Part shown: piece by piece, positions 33,129 to 42,023 of the stretch
How the letters are laid out: every line of letters starts with the position of its first letter
Numbering within the stretch: the first letter of the stretch is position 1
DNA from: Arthrobacter sp. ov118
GTDB taxonomy: Bacteria > Actinomycetota > Actinomycetes > Actinomycetales > Micrococcaceae
Assembly (NCBI RefSeq): GCF_900116495.1
Contig: NZ_FPAY01000003.1
Coordinates: forward strand, 372,001-436,000
DNA length: 64,000 nt
Reading direction: 5' to 3'
Made by a program: the position numbers and the translations under genes
The notes under the pieces: model-generated
Told to the model about the DNA's origin: nothing
Seen by the model: the letters and a program-made list of their open reading frames with translations, nothing else
Databases searched by the model: none

Positions 33129-33172
33129 AAGCAGGAGGGCCCGGGTCCGCCGTGTGGTGCCTCTGGCTGTCC

Positions 33173-34084
33173 TTAGCGGGAGAGCGTCGCCAGGGCGGTG
33201 GCCGCGAAGGTCCTTGCGGAGGCATTCCAGTGGCCGAGCAGCGCCTGGAGGTTCTCGCCGTCGGCGCGGTGGGCGGGGGTCTGTTCCTCCAGGACCGCCA
33301 AAACGCCGGTCCGCAGTTCGGTATTGAAGTTGACCTTGCCCACGTTCATGGAAGCGGCCTTGACCAGTTCTTCGGCCGGGATGCCCGAGGCCCCGTGCAG
33401 GACCAGCGGGATCCGGGTCCGCACGGCGATGTCTTGCAGCACATCCCAGCGCAGCCGGGGCTCCCCCTTGTACTTTCCGTGGACGTTGCCCACGGCGACG
33501 GCGAGCAGCTGCGCGCCCGTGCGGGCAACGAAGTCCTCCACCTGGGCGGAGTCGGTGAGGCCGGCCGGTTCATCCGCCTCTGCATTGCCTGCGGCGTTGC
33601 CGGCGGCGTTGTGCGCGGCGTCGGCCTCGGCGCCGGTCCCGAAGGCCCGGTCCTCGTCGCCGGCAAGTCCGCCGAGTTCAGCTTCAATCACGACGTCGGT
33701 GCTCCCCTGCGCGGCCAGGGCCGCACGGGCGTCCCGGACCAGGGCTATGTTGTCCTCGTAGGGCAGTGAGGATCCGTCCACCAGCACCGAGTCGGCCCCG
33801 GCGCTGACGGCTTCGCCGATCACCTGCAGGTCGGCGGCGTGGTCCAGCTGCACCGCGATCGGGACGGCGGCGGCGTCGGCGAGTCCGCGGAGCGCCGTGA
33901 TCAGCCGCAGCCCGTTGGGCGCGGCCGCGGTCTTCGGCGCGACGAGCAGGATGGCGCCGCGTCCCGCCTCCTCCGCGGCCCCCACGACGGCGAGCGCGGT
34001 GGTGAAGTCGTAGCAGGTGAACGCGGGCACCGCCGCGCCCTGCTGCAGGGCGGCACTGACCAGGGTGTCGAGTCGGGTCCGCAT
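33173..34084 (-). CDS. Class II (zinc) aldolase, FbaA/KbaY/GatY-like
   Basis: A 303-residue TIM-barrel aldolase. Family motifs are VPAFTCYD near residue 20, QLDHAAD with metal His82, GNVHGKYKGEPRL with His202, VLHGASG with His230, and KVNFNTELR. Residues 148-172 carry a low-complexity insertion (AEADAAHNAAGNAAGNAEAD). It is the last gene of the acid-sugar operon and overlaps gntP (ATGA). Class II aldolases cleave ketose phosphates to dihydroxyacetone phosphate and an aldehyde. The substrate is probably the phosphorylated product of the kinase encoded upstream; this is inferred from gene context. Confidence 0.85.
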   Translation of the reverse strand: MRTRLDTLVSAALQQGAAVPAFTCYDFTTALAVVGAAEEAGRGAILLVAPKTAAAPNGLRLITALRGLADAAAVPIAVQLDHAADLQVIGEAVSAGADSVLVDGSSLPYEDNIALVRDARAALAAQGSTDVVIEAELGGLAGDEDRAFGTGAEADAAHNAAGNAAGNAEADEPAGLTDSAQVEDFVARTGAQLLAVAVGNVHGKYKGEPRLRWDVLQDIAVRTRIPLVLHGASGIPAEELVKAASMNVGKVNFNTELRTGVLAVLEEQTPAHRADGENLQALLGHWNASARTFAATALATLSR

Positions 34085-35550
34085 CAGGCGCTCAGTCCCC
34101 CCACCAGCATCCAGGCCACAAACGTCAGGGCGAAGCCGGCTAGGCCCAGCACGGTGGTGAGGACCGTCCAGGTCCGGAGGCCATCGGCGACGGTCAGGCC
34201 GTAGTAGCGCACCACAACCCAGAAGCCGGCGTCGGTCACGTGCGAAAGGCCGAGGGCGCCGAAGCCGATGGCGATCGTGATCACGGCAATCTGCGCCGGT
34301 GAGTATCCGCCGCCGGTGACGGCCGAGGAGAGCAGGCCGGCCGTGGTGACGATGGCCACCGTGGCCGAGCCCTGGGCGGCGCGGAGGGCGAGCGAGATGA
34401 TGAAGCCAAGCAGCAGCAGCGGCACGCCCAGGGTGTCCAGGGACTCGGAAAGGGCCTTGCCGATTCCGCTCACCTGCAGGACGCTGCCGAAGACGCCGCC
34501 TGCGGCAACCACCATGAGGATGGAGGCAATTGGAGGGAGCGCGCCTTCGAAGATCTCCCCGGTTTCCACGAGGGACCACTGCCGGCGGACGGCCAGCAGG
34601 AAGAAGGAGAGCGCAACGGCGACGAGGAGGGCGAAAACCGGGTTGCCAACGAAGGCAGCGACGCCGTACCAGAAGTCGTTCTTGTCGATCACTAGGGTGC
34701 CCACGGTGCCAAGGAGGATCAGCGCGATCGGGGTGGCGATGAGGAAGATGATCATTCCGGGCCGGGGCGGTGCAATCGCTTTGCTGCCCGGGCCCTCGTG
34801 ACCAACGCGGACCATGGCGCCGGAGCCGAACTCCTCCACCTGCTTCTTGACGGACGGCAGCAGTTCGTAGGTCTTGCGGTTCATGATGGATGCAACCCAG
34901 TAGGACAGGAAACCGAGGGGCACACAGATCGTCAGCGAGATCAGGGCGATCAGTCCGATGTCAGCACCAAGCACGCCGGCGCCGGCAACGATCCCCGGGT
35001 GCGGGGGCACGGCCACGTGGATGGCCAGCATGATGCCGGCCATGGGCAGGCCGAACTTCACCGGATGGACCTTGGCGATCTTGGCAAACGCGTAGACGAT
35101 CGGCACCAGGACGATCACGCCGACTTCGAAGAACACCGGAATCGCGACGAGGAAGCCGACGGCGGTGAGGGCCACGGCCACCCGCCGGGCGCCGAGCTTG
35201 GCGGTGAAGTGGTCGGCGAGGGACTGCACGCCGCCGGAGACCTCGATCATCCGGCCGAGGATGGCGCCGAGGGCGATCAGGAGGGCCACCTTGCCCATGG
35301 TGCTTCCCACCCCGTTGGCCACGACGGTGAAGACGTCCTTGAGCGGGATCTGCGCGGCCACGGCCACCAGGATGCTGACGGTCAGCAGGGCCACGAAGGC
35401 CTGGATCTTGAAGCGGATGATCATCAGCAGCAGCAGGGCGACGCCGGCAGCCGCGATGGTCAGCAGCAGCGGAGTTCCCAGCTCCACGGCGGGCTTGATG
35501 ACGGGCGCGTCGGCGGCGCGCACCATCAGGGAATTGAGCAGGGGGGTCAT
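34084..35550 (-). CDS. GntP-family acid-sugar permease
   Basis: A 488-residue transporter with about 12 to 14 helices and the GntP motifs LIALGAILGRMIEVSGG and MLAIHVAVPPHPG. GntP proteins import gluconate and related aldonates with protons. In this operon it probably imports the four-carbon acid sugar (threonate or erythronate). It overlaps the aldolase start by 3 nt and is separated from the dehydrogenase gene by 118 bp containing a hairpin. Confidence 0.9.
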   Translation of the reverse strand: MTPLLNSLMVRAADAPVIKPAVELGTPLLLTIAAAGVALLLLMIIRFKIQAFVALLTVSILVAVAAQIPLKDVFTVVANGVGSTMGKVALLIALGAILGRMIEVSGGVQSLADHFTAKLGARRVAVALTAVGFLVAIPVFFEVGVIVLVPIVYAFAKIAKVHPVKFGLPMAGIMLAIHVAVPPHPGIVAGAGVLGADIGLIALISLTICVPLGFLSYWVASIMNRKTYELLPSVKKQVEEFGSGAMVRVGHEGPGSKAIAPPRPGMIIFLIATPIALILLGTVGTLVIDKNDFWYGVAAFVGNPVFALLVAVALSFFLLAVRRQWSLVETGEIFEGALPPIASILMVVAAGGVFGSVLQVSGIGKALSESLDTLGVPLLLLGFIISLALRAAQGSATVAIVTTAGLLSSAVTGGGYSPAQIAVITIAIGFGALGLSHVTDAGFWVVVRYYGLTVADGLRTWTVLTTVLGLAGFALTFVAWMLVGGLSA

Positions 35551-35623
35551 TACGGGTTGTCTCCTCGGACGGAAAAATTTCGGACCGGAAAGGTCTCAAG
35601 CAGGAAGGTGTGAAGGAAGGACC

Positions 35624-35653
35624 GACGACGGCGGAGGGGCCGCCGCCGTCGTC
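35624..35653 (-). terminator. Intra-operon hairpin before gntP
   Basis: GACGACGGCGG and CCGCCGTCGTC form an 11-bp stem with an 8-nt loop between the dehydrogenase and permease genes. It may attenuate transcription into the permease or stabilise the upstream message. Confidence 0.5.
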
Positions 35654-35668
35654 CGCGGAATTTCCGTC

Positions 35669-36568
35669 TTAGGCGGTGCGCTTGGTGGGGGCGACGACCT
35701 TGATGACGGCGGAGTCGTCCGCTGCAGCCAGGCCCTGGGCCTGGCCGAGGAGGTAGAGCTGCTCGGCTGCCGCGGCCACGGGCGCGGCGAGTCCGGCCGT
35801 GCGGGTGGCCTTGCCGACGATCCCCATGTCCTTGACGAAGATGTCCAGGCGGCTGAGGACTTCGGCGCCATCCTCGGTGTAGGCCTCCAGGATGCGCGGG
35901 CCGCGGTTTGAGAGCATGAAGGAGCCTGCCGCGCCGGCTTCGAGGGCGGCGAGGGTCTTGGCCTGGTCCAGTCCAAGGGCGTCCGCCAGGGCCAGGGCCT
36001 CTGCGGCGGCGGCGATGTGGACGCCGCACAGCAGCTGGTTGACCGTCTTGAGGGCCTGGCCGTCGCCGGGCTTGTCGCCCACCACGGTCAGGGTGGAGGC
36101 CAGCAGGTCCAGGGCCGGGGCGGCCTTTTCCCGGGCCTCCGGCGATGCGCCCACCACGATCAGCAGGTCGCCTTCGCCGGCACGCTTGGGCCCGCCGGAT
36201 AGCGGGGCGTCGACCAGCTCGACGCCGAATTCGGCCAGGCGGTCCACTGTGGCCGGGATGGCGTCGGTGCCCACGGTGCTGCCCAGGATCACGACGGCGC
36301 CCGGCTTCAGCACGGACGCCACGCCGTCCTCGCCGAAGAGGACGTCATTGAGCTGCTCGCCGTTGCGTACTGCCAGCAGCAGCGCGTCGGCGCCTTCCGA
36401 GGCTTTCCGGGCGGAGTCAAACGTGCGGATGCCGGCCTCTTCAGCCAGCTTCAGGCGCGGCTCGGCGATGTCGAAGCCGTGGACGGTGAGCTGGCTTGCC
36501 AGGCGGGTGGCCATGGGCAGGCCCATGGCGCCGAGGCCCAGGACGGTGAGGGTGTAGTTGCTGGTCAT
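35669..36568 (-). CDS. NAD(P)-dependent beta-hydroxyacid dehydrogenase (L-threonate dehydrogenase-like)
   Basis: A 299-residue enzyme starting at ATG 36568 (GGAG upstream). The Rossmann motif is LGLGAMGLPMA (residues 10-20), the substrate-binding motif is DAPLSGGPKRA, and the catalytic Lys is in GQALKTVNQLL. It belongs to the 3-hydroxyisobutyrate dehydrogenase family. Next to a DUF1537 kinase it fits LtnD-type enzymes, which oxidise threonate to 2-oxo-tetronate. It is the second gene of the operon, 31 bp after the kinase. Confidence 0.88.
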   Translation of the reverse strand: MTSNYTLTVLGLGAMGLPMATRLASQLTVHGFDIAEPRLKLAEEAGIRTFDSARKASEGADALLLAVRNGEQLNDVLFGEDGVASVLKPGAVVILGSTVGTDAIPATVDRLAEFGVELVDAPLSGGPKRAGEGDLLIVVGASPEAREKAAPALDLLASTLTVVGDKPGDGQALKTVNQLLCGVHIAAAAEALALADALGLDQAKTLAALEAGAAGSFMLSNRGPRILEAYTEDGAEVLSRLDIFVKDMGIVGKATRTAGLAAPVAAAAEQLYLLGQAQGLAAADDSAVIKVVAPTKRTA

Positions 36569-36599
36569 GGTGTTCTCCATCGAATGACGTGTTGGTCGA

Positions 36600-38084
36600 C
36601 TAGAAAGTGTTGCTGAGCTTGCGCGTGACATCGGCAAGGGACTGGTCATCGCCCACGTTGCCGGCGAAGACGATGTACGGGATGCCCTTGGCCGGGCCGT
36701 CCACCGGTTCCCAGAGGCTGACGATGCCCGGCAGCATGGGGCCGCGGACAATGGCGTGCCGGATTTCCAGGCCGTGCGCGGCGACGTCCGAGGACGTGAT
36801 GCCGCCCTTGGCGATCACGAAGCGGGGCGGGAACGTCTTGAGCGTGCGGTTCACCACCGCGACGACGGCGGCGGAAACGGTGCGGGCGATCTTCAGGCTC
36901 GCTGCGGCGTCGTCCGTCTTGATCAGCAGCCGGCTCGTGTGGACGATCACGTCGCCGCCGCGGAGGGACGCGACCACCGTGTCAACGGTTTCGTCGAGGT
37001 ACTCCGCTGCCTTGTCGCCCAGCAGCTTCTCGACGTCGATCTCCACGATCCGTGCCGCGCTGTGCTGTTCGGTGAGGGCGTTGAGCTGGCGGGTGGTGAC
37101 GCCGACGTGTGAGCCGACCACGATGAGGCCGCCGGCAACGGAAGGGGTGTTGCCGGCGTAGGCCTCTTCGCCGGTAAGTTCGCTGCGGATTTCCTGGCCG
37201 ATCCGGGCGCGGACGAACGGCGGCCCGACGCGGTAGAGCAGCTTTTTGCCGCGGCGCTCTGCTTCTTCCAGCCCCAGTGACAGGGCGCGGAGATCGTTTT
37301 CGGTGACGATATCGGCCACGATCGGCGTGGAGTTCGCGGCTGCGTCGATGGCGTCGGCGATGGCCTTGGCGGAGATCTGCGGATCGGTGGAGGCCCGGAT
37401 GATGTCCAGGTCCAGCACGATCACCGAGTCCGCGGGGAACCGGCCCTGCGACTTCTCCTCCACATACTTGGCCATCTCCGAATTGGCGAAGCCGAAGCTC
37501 GCGTCGCGGGCGAATTCGGTGTCGGCCACCGGCGTGAGCTGCCCGGCGTTCTCGCCGGTGCCGCGGGTGAAGTGCACGCCGCCGATCGTCACGCGTCCGG
37601 CGTCGGGGAACGCGGGAACAATCACGACGCCGTCCGTCGCCTCGCCGTTGACGGCGGTGACGGTGGCCGCAATGACGTCCGGTTCGAGCGGGAAGTGGCC
37701 GCGGAGGGTGGAATCGCTGCGGCTGACGAAGCTGAGCCGCAGCGCCGGACCAGCCGATGCGGCGGCGAGGGCGTTCCGGACGATTTCCTCGTTGCGGGAC
37801 GCCGCCTCTGCCGGGTCAAGGCTGCGGGTGTTGGTCAGCACGTAGACGGCGCGGGGGTGCTGGCCGTCGACTTCGTAAGCGAAGGCCCAGGCGAAATCCG
37901 CCACTTCCCAGCGGGTCAGCACGGGCAGGTTCGCCACGGACTGCGTGCCGGTGGGGTCGTCGTCGAGCACTACCAGGACGCGCGGGGATGCCTCTGACGA
38001 GGCCGCCACGCTGTCTGCCACGAGCCGGGCGGGGATCTGTACTTCCGCCGGGAAGGCGGCCAGCACGTCTGCTTCGAGGGGCAC
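36600..38084 (-). CDS. Four-carbon acid sugar kinase (DUF1537, OtnK-like)
   Basis: A 494-residue kinase starting at GTG 38084 with GGAG six bases upstream. The N-terminal domain carries the substrate-binding VVLDDDPTGTQS (residues 38-49) and SRSDSTLRGHFPLE. The C-terminal nucleotide-binding domain contains FVIAKGGITSSDVA and the LPGIVSLWE motif. DUF1537 proteins are ATP-dependent kinases of 3-oxo-tetronate and related acids. It is the first gene of the operon and is divergent from the GntR regulator. Confidence 0.92.
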   Translation of the reverse strand: MPLEADVLAAFPAEVQIPARLVADSVAASSEASPRVLVVLDDDPTGTQSVANLPVLTRWEVADFAWAFAYEVDGQHPRAVYVLTNTRSLDPAEAASRNEEIVRNALAAASAGPALRLSFVSRSDSTLRGHFPLEPDVIAATVTAVNGEATDGVVIVPAFPDAGRVTIGGVHFTRGTGENAGQLTPVADTEFARDASFGFANSEMAKYVEEKSQGRFPADSVIVLDLDIIRASTDPQISAKAIADAIDAAANSTPIVADIVTENDLRALSLGLEEAERRGKKLLYRVGPPFVRARIGQEIRSELTGEEAYAGNTPSVAGGLIVVGSHVGVTTRQLNALTEQHSAARIVEIDVEKLLGDKAAEYLDETVDTVVASLRGGDVIVHTSRLLIKTDDAAASLKIARTVSAAVVAVVNRTLKTFPPRFVIAKGGITSSDVAAHGLEIRHAIVRGPMLPGIVSLWEPVDGPAKGIPYIVFAGNVGDDQSLADVTRKLSNTF

Positions 38085-38159
38085 TATTCACTCCATTGTG
38101 TGGGGATCAATCGGTGGAAAGCCGCGGCTCTTGGGGGAACCGCCACAAGGGTCTAAATG

Positions 38160-38178
38160 TAAGATGTCAGACATCTTA
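38160..38178. promoter_or_regulatory. 19-bp inverted repeat, likely GntR operator
   Basis: TAAGATGTC-A-GACATCTTA is a perfect 9+1+9 dyad in the 141-bp gap between the kinase and GntR genes. It overlaps an AT-rich stretch (about 38170-38185) that can serve as a -10 region for either direction. FadR-type GntR dimers bind such dyads, so this should control both transcripts. Confidence 0.75.
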
Positions 38179-38225
38179 TATTCAGGTGCTAGTGTGGCAT
38201 ATGGCACAAGGACGCGCAAGTAGAC

Positions 38226-39014
38226 TTGGCCGTCAGGGAGCACGCCGACAGGCAACGCACCGGGTACGACATCAGTCAAAGCGGAGTCGCTGGACGGGGA
38301 GAATTGGCTAGGAAATCGCTGGTCGGCGTTGTGGCCGACGAACTGCTGGACCGGATCATTGCCGGCGAATTTCCGCCCGGCGCGAGCGTCCCCGGCGAAC
38401 TGGAGCTCAGTTCCCGGCACGAAGTCAGCCGGATGACCGTGCGCGAGGCCATGAAAACCCTCGAAGCCCAGCGGATCCTGAGCGTGGAACGCGGCCGCGG
38501 CACGTTCGTGAACCCGGTGAACCGCTGGGGTTCCCTTGACGCCGTGCTGCGGGCGGCCTCGGAAGGCACCAACGACGCCTCAGCGGCCATTCAGCTCATT
38601 GAGCTGCGCCGGATGCTGGAGAGCGGCGCCTGCGAACTGGCCGCCGGACGCATGCCGGATCCGGACATCCAGATGCTGCGCGGGCACGTCGAACGGATGC
38701 GGCTGGCGCACGACGGCAACGATCTGGCGGCCTTCGTCGAGGCAGACCTCGCCTTCCACGACCTCATCCTGCAGGCCTCGGAAAACGTCTTCGTCGCCGC
38801 GTTGTTCGAACCGCTGCACCGCGTCCTGGAGAAGCGGCGGACCGAGACGTCCAAAGTGCCCGACATCCAGAAGCATGCCATCGGGCACCACCAGAACATC
38901 GTGGACGCCCTGGCCTCCCGCGACCCGCACCGCGCCCGCGACGCCATGGACGCCCACATGCAGCAGACCCTTGATGACCTGAAGACCTACGTCCTGGCCC
39001 AAGGTACCGCCTGA
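38226..39014 (+). CDS. GntR-family regulator (FadR subfamily) of acid-sugar operon
   Basis: About 262 residues from a TTG start; an alternative TTG lies 26 codons on, and the N-terminal 27 residues are not conserved-looking, so the start is uncertain. The winged helix-turn-helix includes ELELSSRHEVSRMTVREAMK, and the all-helical FCD ligand domain follows with the metal-binding pattern (VEADLAFHDLIL, then AIGHHQNIVDAL). It is divergent from the operon it probably represses; the inducer is likely a pathway acid sugar. Confidence 0.87.
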   Translation: MAVREHADRQRTGYDISQSGVAGRGELARKSLVGVVADELLDRIIAGEFPPGASVPGELELSSRHEVSRMTVREAMKTLEAQRILSVERGRGTFVNPVNRWGSLDAVLRAASEGTNDASAAIQLIELRRMLESGACELAAGRMPDPDIQMLRGHVERMRLAHDGNDLAAFVEADLAFHDLILQASENVFVAALFEPLHRVLEKRRTETSKVPDIQKHAIGHHQNIVDALASRDPHRARDAMDAHMQQTLDDLKTYVLAQGTA

Positions 39015-39075
39015 GGCGGATGCGTTTGGGGATGCGCTGCAACGCCTCGCTAGGGGCATAAGTACCTACCGCGGC

Positions 39076-40029
39076 ATGCATTATCGGCGTATTGCTGATG
39101 ATGTGAACGCCGCCAGGTTCCCTGAACCAGACGCCGGCCATACCGGCGCCAAACTCCACACCGCGGGGCCGTGGCAACCCGGGGATCGGAGTTCCTCAGG
39201 AGGGCATCCAGACAGGCGCTCAGCTCCCTGGGGCCGCTATGTGGCCATGGGTGATTCCTTTACGGCGGGCGTCGGAGACCCGGAGCCGCTGAGCCCGGGC
39301 GGCATGCGAGGGTGGGCGGACCGGGTTGCCGAGGAACTCGGCGAGGGCCGCGGCGATTTCGGCTACGCAAACCTGGCCATCAGCGGCCTGGTCATGCGCG
39401 ACATCCTTGAGCAGCAACTCGGACCGGCCCTGAACTTGAAACCGGACCTCGTCACCCTCTCCGCCGGCGGGAACGACCTCCTGTTCCACCGCGGCGATCC
39501 CGACCGTCTCGTCGCAACCCTCGACGACGCCGTGGCGGCGCTCTCCGCCACCGGGGCCACCGTGGTCCTGTTCACCGGGCCGGACTGGGGCGAGACCGCC
39601 GTGCTCGGGCACGTCCGGGGGAAGGTGGCGGTTTTCAACGAAAACATCCGCGTCATCGCCGCCCGGCACAACAGCGTCATCGCTGACTTGTGGGCGCTGC
39701 GGCAACTGACCGATCCGCGAATGTGGGATCCGGATCGTCTCCACTTTTCGCCGCTGGGACACCACACCATTGCCGCCATGGTCCTGGACACCCTGAACGC
39801 GCCGCACCGCCTGCGGCCGCTGGAGCCCCGTCCCATGCCGCCCGGAAACTGGCGGGAAGCCCGGGCCGGAGACCTGGCCTGGGTGGCCCATTACATGCTG
39901 CCCTGGATGGTGAACCGGATCAGGCCGCGGGCCGACATCCTGCCCCGGCAGGCCAAGCGCCCGCTGCCGGGCCCGCCGCCCGGGACCCCCGGTCCCGCAC
40001 CCCTAGTCCGGCCGGGTTCCGTCGGCTAG
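39076..40029 (+). CDS. SGNH/GDSL hydrolase
   Basis: A 317-residue esterase/lipase-like protein. Block I is VAMGDSFTAG (catalytic Ser), the oxyanion Asn is in SAGGNDLLF, and the Asp-His pair is in WDPDRLHFSPLGH. Residues 1-55 precede the fold and are of low quality, so the true start may be downstream of 39076. The C-terminus is Pro/Arg-rich. No signal peptide is visible. The substrate is unknown; related actinobacterial proteins act on acyl or acetyl esters. Confidence 0.85.
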   Translation: MHYRRIADDVNAARFPEPDAGHTGAKLHTAGPWQPGDRSSSGGHPDRRSAPWGRYVAMGDSFTAGVGDPEPLSPGGMRGWADRVAEELGEGRGDFGYANLAISGLVMRDILEQQLGPALNLKPDLVTLSAGGNDLLFHRGDPDRLVATLDDAVAALSATGATVVLFTGPDWGETAVLGHVRGKVAVFNENIRVIAARHNSVIADLWALRQLTDPRMWDPDRLHFSPLGHHTIAAMVLDTLNAPHRLRPLEPRPMPPGNWREARAGDLAWVAHYMLPWMVNRIRPRADILPRQAKRPLPGPPPGTPGPAPLVRPGSVG

Positions 40030-40081
40030 TCTGCAGGAACGGCCCGCAGCCGGGCATCGATGGCGATCACGAGGAGCGAAG

Positions 40082-40291
40082 TTGTCTAATCACACTTACA
40101 GCATTTCTGAAATTGTCGGAACCTCGAACGAGGGCGTCGATGCAGCCGTCCGGAATGGCGTTGCGGAGGCCGCCAAAACCCTGCGGAACCTGGACTGGTT
40201 CGAGGTCAAGGAAATCCGCGGCCACCTTGAAAACGGGCAGGTCGCCGACTGGCAGGTCACTATCAAGCTCGGCTTCCGCCTGGAGCGCTGA
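40082..40291 (+). CDS. Dodecin flavin-storage protein
   Basis: A 69-residue protein starting at TTG 40082 (AGGAG seven bases upstream). SISEIVGTSNEGVDAAVRNG and LDWFEVKEIRGHL match dodecin; the Trp stacks on flavins in characterised members. Dodecins assemble as dodecamers that bind FMN, riboflavin or coenzyme A and protect the cell from free flavin. It stands alone before an aldo/keto reductase gene. Confidence 0.92.
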   Translation: MSNHTYSISEIVGTSNEGVDAAVRNGVAEAAKTLRNLDWFEVKEIRGHLENGQVADWQVTIKLGFRLER

Positions 40292-40384
40292 CACCAGCCT
40301 CCGGCCAGACCACGCGCCGATCCACCGCCGGAGGGAACCCGCGACACGTCAGGGCGGAGGAGGTCAGGACGGAGAGGAGCGCTA

Positions 40385-41356
40385 ATGCGCTACACGCATC
40401 TGGGCCGCTCCGGCCTCACCGTCTCACGCCTGTGCCTGGGCACCATGAACTTTGGTCCGCAGACCGGGCAGGCGGAGGCCTTCGAAATCCTGGACACCGC
40501 GCAGGCTGCCGGAATCAACTTCGTCGACACCGCCAACGTATACGGCGGTTCGAGCCACCGCGGCTGGACCGAGGAAATACTCGGCAATTGGTTCGCCCAG
40601 GGAGGCGAGCGTCGTGAGCGCACGGTGCTCGCCACCAAGCTGTTCGGCACCATGACGGACAGACCCAACGAGTCCAAGCTCTCGGCCCTGCATATCCGCC
40701 GGGCGCTCGACGGCAGTCTGAAGCGGCTGCAGACGGACTACATCGATCTCTACCAGTTCCATCATGTGGACCGAAACACGCCTTGGGAGGAGATCTGGCA
40801 GGCCATCGAGGTGGCCGTCCAGCAAGGAAAAATCCTGTACACCGGCAGCAGCAACTTTGCCGGCTGGCACATTGCCCGTGCCCAGGAAACAGCCGCCTGC
40901 CGCAACTATAATGGGCTGGTCAGCGAACAGTCGATCTACAATCTGCTGACCCGGGACGTGGAACTGGAAGTCATTCCTGCCGCCGAGCAGTATGGGCTGG
41001 GGCTCCTTCCGTGGTCGCCGTTGCATGGCGGGCTGCTGGGCGGGGTGCTGAAAAAGGAGGGCGCCGGCGTCCGCCGCACCGCCGGGCGCGCCCTCGAGGC
41101 GCTCAAGGCGCACCAGAAGCAGATCCGGCGCTTCGAGGATTTCGCCGATGAACTGGGCCAGGAACCGGGCGACGTGGCCCTCGCGTGGCTGCTCCACCAG
41201 CCGGCAGTCACCGCTCCGGTCATCGGCCCGCGCACCCTGGAGCAGCTCCAGGCAGCGATCAGGGCCCACAAACTAAGGCTCGACGCCGATGCACTCAAGC
41301 GTCTCGACGAGATTTTCCCGGGCCACCGCACCGCCCCCGAAGACTACGCCTGGTAG
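40385..41356 (+). CDS. Aldo/keto reductase
   Basis: A 323-residue (alpha/beta)8 reductase using NADPH. The catalytic tetrad is visible: Asp and Tyr in NFVDTANVYGG, Lys in VLATKLFG, and His in LYQFHHVDR. YNLLTRDVELEVIPAAEQYG and the C-terminal VIGPRTLEQLQ (coenzyme binding) resemble YajO/IolS-type proteins. GGAG-type ribosome site. Physiological substrate unknown. Confidence 0.92.
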   Translation: MRYTHLGRSGLTVSRLCLGTMNFGPQTGQAEAFEILDTAQAAGINFVDTANVYGGSSHRGWTEEILGNWFAQGGERRERTVLATKLFGTMTDRPNESKLSALHIRRALDGSLKRLQTDYIDLYQFHHVDRNTPWEEIWQAIEVAVQQGKILYTGSSNFAGWHIARAQETAACRNYNGLVSEQSIYNLLTRDVELEVIPAAEQYGLGLLPWSPLHGGLLGGVLKKEGAGVRRTAGRALEALKAHQKQIRRFEDFADELGQEPGDVALAWLLHQPAVTAPVIGPRTLEQLQAAIRAHKLRLDADALKRLDEIFPGHRTAPEDYAW

Positions 41357-41511
41357 GCCGCTACTTGCGGCGGCGGCCTGCGTGGGAGGAAACCACTTAC
41401 GCCGTGTGGACGCTGCATGAATGCGGCGTGAAACGGGTGAATGGGCCCGGTAAATTCGGTGCTTTTTGCCCCGCCTCAAAGAATCCTGCGGGGTGCCGGG
41501 TGGAACTTTGA

Positions 41512-41533
41512 TAGTAAGCATGATTAGTATTAG
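41512..41533. promoter_or_regulatory. TAGTAAGCAT...ATTAG motif, copy A
   Basis: TAGTAAGCAT, a 3-nt spacer, TA, 2 nt, then ATTAG, 65 bp before the small stress-type membrane protein gene. The same 22-bp layout occurs at 45169-45190 (17 of 22 bases identical). It may be a promoter or operator shared by two genes. Confidence 0.45.
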
Positions 41534-41597
41534 GGCAGAAGGATGAAGCGCACCCGGGATCCGGGTGCCTCCTCAATGAAGAAGAAGGAACGATAAA

Positions 41598-41861
41598 ATG
41601 GGTTTTTTCGCATTTCTGATTCTGGGCCTCATCGCCGGAGCAATTGCTAAGGCAATCCTGCCGGGACGTCAGGGCGGTGGCATTTTGATCACCCTGATCC
41701 TGGGCGTCGTCGGCGCACTCCTGGGTGGATTCATTGGCAATGCACTGTTCCACGTGGGCATCAACGAGTTCTTCTCGCTGTCGACCTGGCTGCTGGCCAT
41801 CGGCGGTGCGATCATCGTCCTGCTCGTTTACGGCATGATCTCCAAGCGTTCGGTTCGCTAA
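41598..41861 (+). CDS. GlsB/YeaQ/YmgE-family stress membrane protein
   Basis: An 87-residue protein with three membrane helices. It has the glycine-rich pattern GLIAGAIAKAILPGRQGGGI followed by LGVVGALLGGFIGNALF, diagnostic of the transglycosylase-associated YeaQ/GlsB family. Such proteins are induced by envelope or acid stress; mechanism unknown. AGAAGGA precedes the start. A canonical terminator follows. Confidence 0.9.
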   Translation: MGFFAFLILGLIAGAIAKAILPGRQGGGILITLILGVVGALLGGFIGNALFHVGINEFFSLSTWLLAIGGAIIVLLVYGMISKRSVR

Positions 41862-41878
41862 CGCGGAGTGAGGCCGGA

Positions 41879-41912
41879 AGCCGGTCCCGGGTTTTCCCGG
41901 GGCCGGCTTTTT
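41879..41912 (+). terminator. Rho-independent terminator
   Basis: AGCCGGTCCCGGG and CCCGGGGCCGGCT pair over 13 bp (one G-T) with a TTTT loop, followed by TTTTT. This is the most classical terminator on the plus strand of the window. Confidence 0.9.
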
Positions 41913-42023
41913 CGCACAATTCCCTCCGAGCGCAGCGGCATCATGACCGTATATTTTGGGCCGCGCGCTCATTGTCAGGAACGTCTATTATTCATTTAAG
42001 TCTTCAAGGAACAGGAGCACAGA

